Source: JAWXVD01 sp044425705 (lineage in GTDB: Bacteria > Bacillota > Clostridia > Lachnospirales > Lachnospiraceae). Taken from it: DNA of 35,104 nucleotides. The stretch covers positions 1 to 35,104 of the forward strand of contig JAWXVD010000022.1 of the NCBI GenBank assembly GCA_044425705.1, given 5' to 3'. Position numbers and translations under genes: made by a program. The stretch's first letter is position 1. The number at the start of each line of letters is the position of its first letter. A model generated the notes under the pieces. That model worked only from the letters and a program-made list of their open reading frames with translations. It was not told the DNA's origin and did not search any database. This document shows, in pieces, positions 33,674 through 35,104 of the stretch.

Positions 33674-34822
33674 ATGAATAATTTTACATTTACAATTCCA
33701 CAAGACTTAGTGTGTGGTATGGGAACAATTTCACAGTTACCAGATATGCTTAAGAAAAATGGCTCGAATAAAGTATTAGTAATTTCAGATAAAGGATTAG
33801 AAAGTCTCGGTGTCGTGAAGAAGATTACAGATGTAGTAGAGGCATCTGGTTTAGAATTTGCGTTATTTACTGACGTAGAAGCAAATCCATCAGTAGATAC
33901 TGTAGAAGCAGCGAAGGCAGCCTATATTGCTTCGGGAGCAACAAGTATCGTAGCTCTTGGTGGCGGTAGCCCTATGGACGTTGCAAAAGCAGTTGGAGTA
34001 GTAGCAAAGTATCCAGGAAGTATTTGTGACTATGAGGGTGCACATAAGGTTCCAGGACCAATCATCCCAATTATTGCGATTCCAACAACTGCAGGAACAG
34101 GTAGCGAAGTAACAGCATTTTCAGTAATTACAGATCATAGCAGAAACTATAAATTAACAGTATTTAGTTATGAATTATTACCAAAATATGCAATTCTTGA
34201 TCCAGACATGATTATGTCTGTACCACCATTTATTGCGGCATCATGTGGAATTGATGCGTTGATTCACGCATTAGAAGCATATTTATCATTAGGCGCAAGT
34301 CCATTTTCAGATGCAATGGCTGAAAAAGCTATGGAATTAATCGGTGGAAACATTCGTAAATTCGTAGCGAATAGAAAAGATGAAGAAGCAGCTTGTGCGA
34401 TGATGACAGGAAGTATGTTCGCAGGAATAGCATTTGCATGGGCAAGACTTGGAAATGTACATGCTATGTCACATCCAGTTAGTGCGTTCTTCCATGTAGC
34501 GCATGGAGTGGCTAACTCAGTATTATTACCAACAATTCTTGAGTACAATTCACTTTCAGATAATGGACGTTATGAGAAAATCTATAATTACATAAGAGAG
34601 AACAAATACCCAGCAGATGATTTCGTACCACAGATGTTAGTGGATGAAGTAAGAAAGTTAAATGCTGATCTAGGAATTCCAGCTACATTAACAGAAGTTG
34701 GGGTAACAGAAGATAAGATTCCAGTTATGGCGATTGATGCGATGAAGAGTGGAAATATCGCAGTGAATCCAAGACAAACTACGTTAAAAGATGTAGAGAT
34801 GTTATATAGAAAAGCGTTATAA
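33674..34822 (+). CDS. iron-dependent alcohol dehydrogenase
   Basis: This 382-residue group III alcohol dehydrogenase has the NAD-binding GGGSPMD motif (96-102), PTTAGTGSEVT, and metal ligands D194, H198, H263 and H277 in DALIH and VHAMSHPVSAFFHVAHG. It should interconvert an aldehyde and an alcohol with NAD(H). It lies 93 bases after the aminotransferase gene, and the two together could turn an omega-amino acid into an omega-hydroxy acid. GGTAGG precedes the ATG. Confidence 0.9.
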   Translation: MNNFTFTIPQDLVCGMGTISQLPDMLKKNGSNKVLVISDKGLESLGVVKKITDVVEASGLEFALFTDVEANPSVDTVEAAKAAYIASGATSIVALGGGSPMDVAKAVGVVAKYPGSICDYEGAHKVPGPIIPIIAIPTTAGTGSEVTAFSVITDHSRNYKLTVFSYELLPKYAILDPDMIMSVPPFIAASCGIDALIHALEAYLSLGASPFSDAMAEKAMELIGGNIRKFVANRKDEEAACAMMTGSMFAGIAFAWARLGNVHAMSHPVSAFFHVAHGVANSVLLPTILEYNSLSDNGRYEKIYNYIRENKYPADDFVPQMLVDEVRKLNADLGIPATLTEVGVTEDKIPVMAIDAMKSGNIAVNPRQTTLKDVEMLYRKAL

Positions 34823-34874
34823 ACATTAGAAAATTGGTAGAAAAGTAAATACACCTAATTATTTAGAACTATTT

Positions 34875-34967
34875 AGACGAACCCGCTTCCGCTTCGTTGG
34901 AGTTGGAAGCACTACTAAGGTGCTAAAGTACATCACCTAAGGAGTGTCCACTCCAAAGAGTTCGTTT
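34875..34967. repeat. multibranched inverted-repeat element of unknown nature
   Basis: An outer stem AGACGAAC/GTTCGTTT (34875-34882 with 34960-34967) encloses three inner stems: GCTTCC/GGAAGC (34885-34890, 34905-34910), AGGTG/CACCT (34918-34922, 34934-34938) and GGAGT/ACTCC (34941-34945, 34950-34954). It is richer in G and C than its surroundings. It could be a structured RNA or a repeat linked to the neighbouring transposase-like gene. Confidence 0.5.
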
Positions 34968-34989
34968 CGAAACAGTTATAAATAAAGGC

Positions 34990-35104
34990 TCAATCACAAA
35001 TTTTGTGGGATGATGGGTTTCTAATATAAGATTTTCTACTGATGTCAAACAGTTTGAGAAAGAAATATTCGTCATCACGATATCCGTAAGCTTGTCTTCT
35101 TAGT
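34990..35104 (-). CDS. C-terminal end of a transposase-like gene (partial)
   Basis: A frame open from the right edge ends at a TGA (34992-34990) after 37 codons. The peptide contains RRQAYGYRDDEYFFLKLF, like the C-terminal end of ISL3-type DDE transposases (RRxAYGYR-x-x-x-F). The stop codon lies beside a CACAAA/TTTGTG inverted repeat. The rest of the gene is outside the window. Confidence 0.45.
   Translation of the reverse strand, partial: LRRQAYGYRDDEYFFLKLFDISRKSYIRNPSSHKICD

Noticed and set aside
34875..34967. Integron attC site
   Set aside because: The outer arms do not fit the RYYYAAC/GTTRRRY ends, there are several separate stems rather than one imperfect palindrome, and no integron integrase is present.
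1..35104. CRISPR array
   Set aside because: No regularly spaced direct repeats of 20-40 bases with unique spacers were seen, and there are no cas genes.

Overview
The window is an AT-rich Firmicutes chromosome segment centred on the replication origin. Gene order is plsC, HAD hydrolase, gyrA, gyrB, recF, yaaA, dnaN, dnaA leftward, and rpmH, rnpA, yidD, yidC, jag, mnmE, mnmG, rsmG, (alpha/beta hydrolase), parA, parB, DUF4446, serS rightward. The DUF4446 and DUF3881 proteins, and an alpha/beta hydrolase where some Bacilli carry noc, point to Clostridia, most likely Lachnospiraceae or a close relative. This is inferred from gene content, not from a database search.

Layout. At 1-143 (minus) lie the promoter and leader of an rRNA operon that leaves the left edge, preceded by tRNA-Ser(GCT). 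At 456-2101 there is a two-gene HAD/PlsC unit with its own promoter and terminator. From 2143 to 10699 all genes run leftward: initiator, clamp, S4 protein, RecF and both gyrase subunits. The origin has two parts flanking dnaA. The dnaN-dnaA gap holds a probable unwinding site (DnaA box, G-rich block, six TAG/TAT DnaA-trios, AT-rich DNA). The dnaA-rpmH gap holds further DnaA boxes and the divergent promoters. From 11058 the rightward genes make ribosomal protein L34, the RNase P protein, membrane-insertion factors, the U34 tRNA-modification pair MnmE/MnmG, 16S methyltransferase RsmG and the ParAB segregation system. Two perfect parS sites bracket the alpha/beta hydrolase gene. Then follow serS, a DUF3881 protein and an exported transglutaminase-like protein.

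The most notable region is 25225-29603. A tRNA-Arg(CCT) gene has been cut in its anticodon loop. Its 5' half is at 25225-25263 and its 3' half at 29563-29603, and the acceptor strands still pair across the gap. The roughly 4.3-kb insert carries a tyrosine integrase, a compact DinJ-like protein, an AAA ATPase plus RloB-like TOPRIM protein pair (AbiL/RloAB-type, probably phage defence), matching integrase arm-site repeats at both ends, and its own intact but different tRNA-Arg(CCT). Most tRNA-targeting elements restore the gene they enter. This one appears to break it and carry a replacement.

Beyond the island are a lipoprotein, a double zinc-ribbon membrane protein with a small membrane partner, a class III aminotransferase and an iron-dependent alcohol dehydrogenase, a multibranched inverted-repeat element of unknown nature, and the 3' end of a transposase-like gene at the right edge.
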